Below are positions 5,033 to 5,311 of a stretch of DNA of 5,311 bases, piece by piece. The notes beneath the pieces were generated by a model. That model saw only the letters and a program-made list of their open reading frames with translations. It had not been told where the DNA came from and did not search any database. A program made the translations under genes and the position numbers. The stretch is from positions 1-5,311 of the forward strand of contig USGR01000083.1 of the NCBI GenBank assembly GCA_900554165.1, given 5' to 3'. This DNA comes from an uncultured Oscillospiraceae bacterium. Lineage in GTDB: Bacteria > Bacillota_A > Clostridia > Oscillospirales > Acutalibacteraceae. Each line of letters opens with the position of its first letter. Position 1 is the stretch's first letter.

Positions 5033-5159
5033 ATTGGAAATTTGGCAATATGAATATTAATTTTATAGGAATCATGCGGTTTCATAAAAAGTTTCGGAAT
5101 GTACTGTTGATATGAACAAAAGATTTCCTGCGCTGCTGTGCAGAGGCATGAATCATTTT

Positions 5160-5190
5160 GATATTTAATGTTATTTTAATATTAAATATC
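5160..5190. promoter_or_regulatory. Inverted repeat upstream of the right-hand promoter, possible operator
   Basis: GATATTTAAT (5160-5169) and ATTAAATATC (5181-5190) are perfect 10-bp inverted arms separated by 11 bp. A smaller palindrome TTTAATATTAAA (5175-5186) overlaps the right arm. The repeat ends 12 bp before the -35 box. It could be a regulator-binding site, possibly for the LacI-family protein encoded just upstream, or simply an AT-rich UP element. Confidence 0.4.
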
Positions 5191-5202
5191 GATTTAAATT
5201 AT

Positions 5203-5231
5203 TTGACAGAACGTGTGAAGAATGTTAATAT
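5203..5231 (+). promoter_or_regulatory. Strong promoter for a gene beyond the right edge
   Basis: The consensus -35 box TTGACA (5203-5208) and a -10 box TAATAT (5226-5231) are 17 bp apart. The transcript would start near 5238 and run out of the window. The first 75 nt are purine-rich, with GAAGAGGAAAAGGGAAAG at 5241-5258, and show no supported start codon. In LacI-regulated loci the target operon often lies next to the regulator, so a carbohydrate gene to the right is plausible but unseen. Confidence 0.75.
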
Positions 5232-5311
5232 GCACTCGTGAAGAAGAGGAAAAGGGAAAGACCTGCTAATAAAAGTCAAGTAGAAATTTCAGATTTTTAG
5301 TGAAGCAAAAA

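Noticed and set aside
5238..5301. GTG-initiated 20-codon frame VKKRKRERPANK and onward in the right-hand leader
   Set aside because: It would start at the predicted transcription start with no room for a ribosome binding site, and its basic composition simply reflects the A/G-rich leader.
1..5311. CRISPR array, tRNA, rRNA or complete insertion sequence
   Set aside because: No regularly spaced repeats, cloverleaf with conserved loops, rRNA signatures or transposase gene were seen on either strand.

Overview
The window looks like DNA from a low-to-moderate GC Gram-positive anaerobe of the class Clostridia. Three things suggest this: strong sigma-A-type promoters, purine-rich ribosome binding sites, and a DUF4364 protein, a family I know mainly from Clostridia. 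Four complete genes are visible, plus one clearly truncated gene and several short regulatory or hairpin sequences. I see no CRISPR array, rRNA, tRNA or complete mobile element.

Left block (1 to about 3275). A DUF4364 protein with a predicted winged helix-turn-helix is on the minus strand (235-825). It diverges from fabH (1000-1971, beta-ketoacyl-ACP synthase III), which is followed by fabD (2131-3060, malonyl-CoA:ACP transacylase). Together FabD and FabH start fatty acid synthesis: FabD makes malonyl-ACP, and FabH condenses it with an acyl-CoA primer. Both divergent promoters have 17-bp spacers. The fabH promoter carries a 17-bp inverted repeat just after its -10 box that closely resembles the FapR operator of Firmicutes. 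The cluster stops after fabD: no fabG, acpP or fabF follows.

Middle (about 3061-3972). This is a mosaic without an intact gene. A minus-strand stretch of coding-like sequence with an internal stop (3090-3275) abuts, at 3275/3276, the first 41 codons of a tex-like gene that keeps its own promoter and ribosome binding site. Beyond that lie two strong hairpins, two terminator-like hairpins and about 200 bp of unassigned sequence.

Right block (3973-5311). A complete LacI-family regulator with its own promoter and a textbook terminator is followed by a non-coding region. That region ends in a strong promoter with an upstream 10-bp inverted repeat, pointing at a gene beyond the window. It may be the LacI protein's target.

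Isoleucine codon choice differs sharply between blocks. fabH and fabD use mostly ATA, while the tex fragment and lacI use ATT and ATC and almost no ATA. The window therefore joins two DNA backgrounds, either by rearrangement or transfer in the genome or by an assembly chimera. I found no convincing new biological system. The FapR-like site, the DUF4364 neighbour and the junction deserve the closest look.
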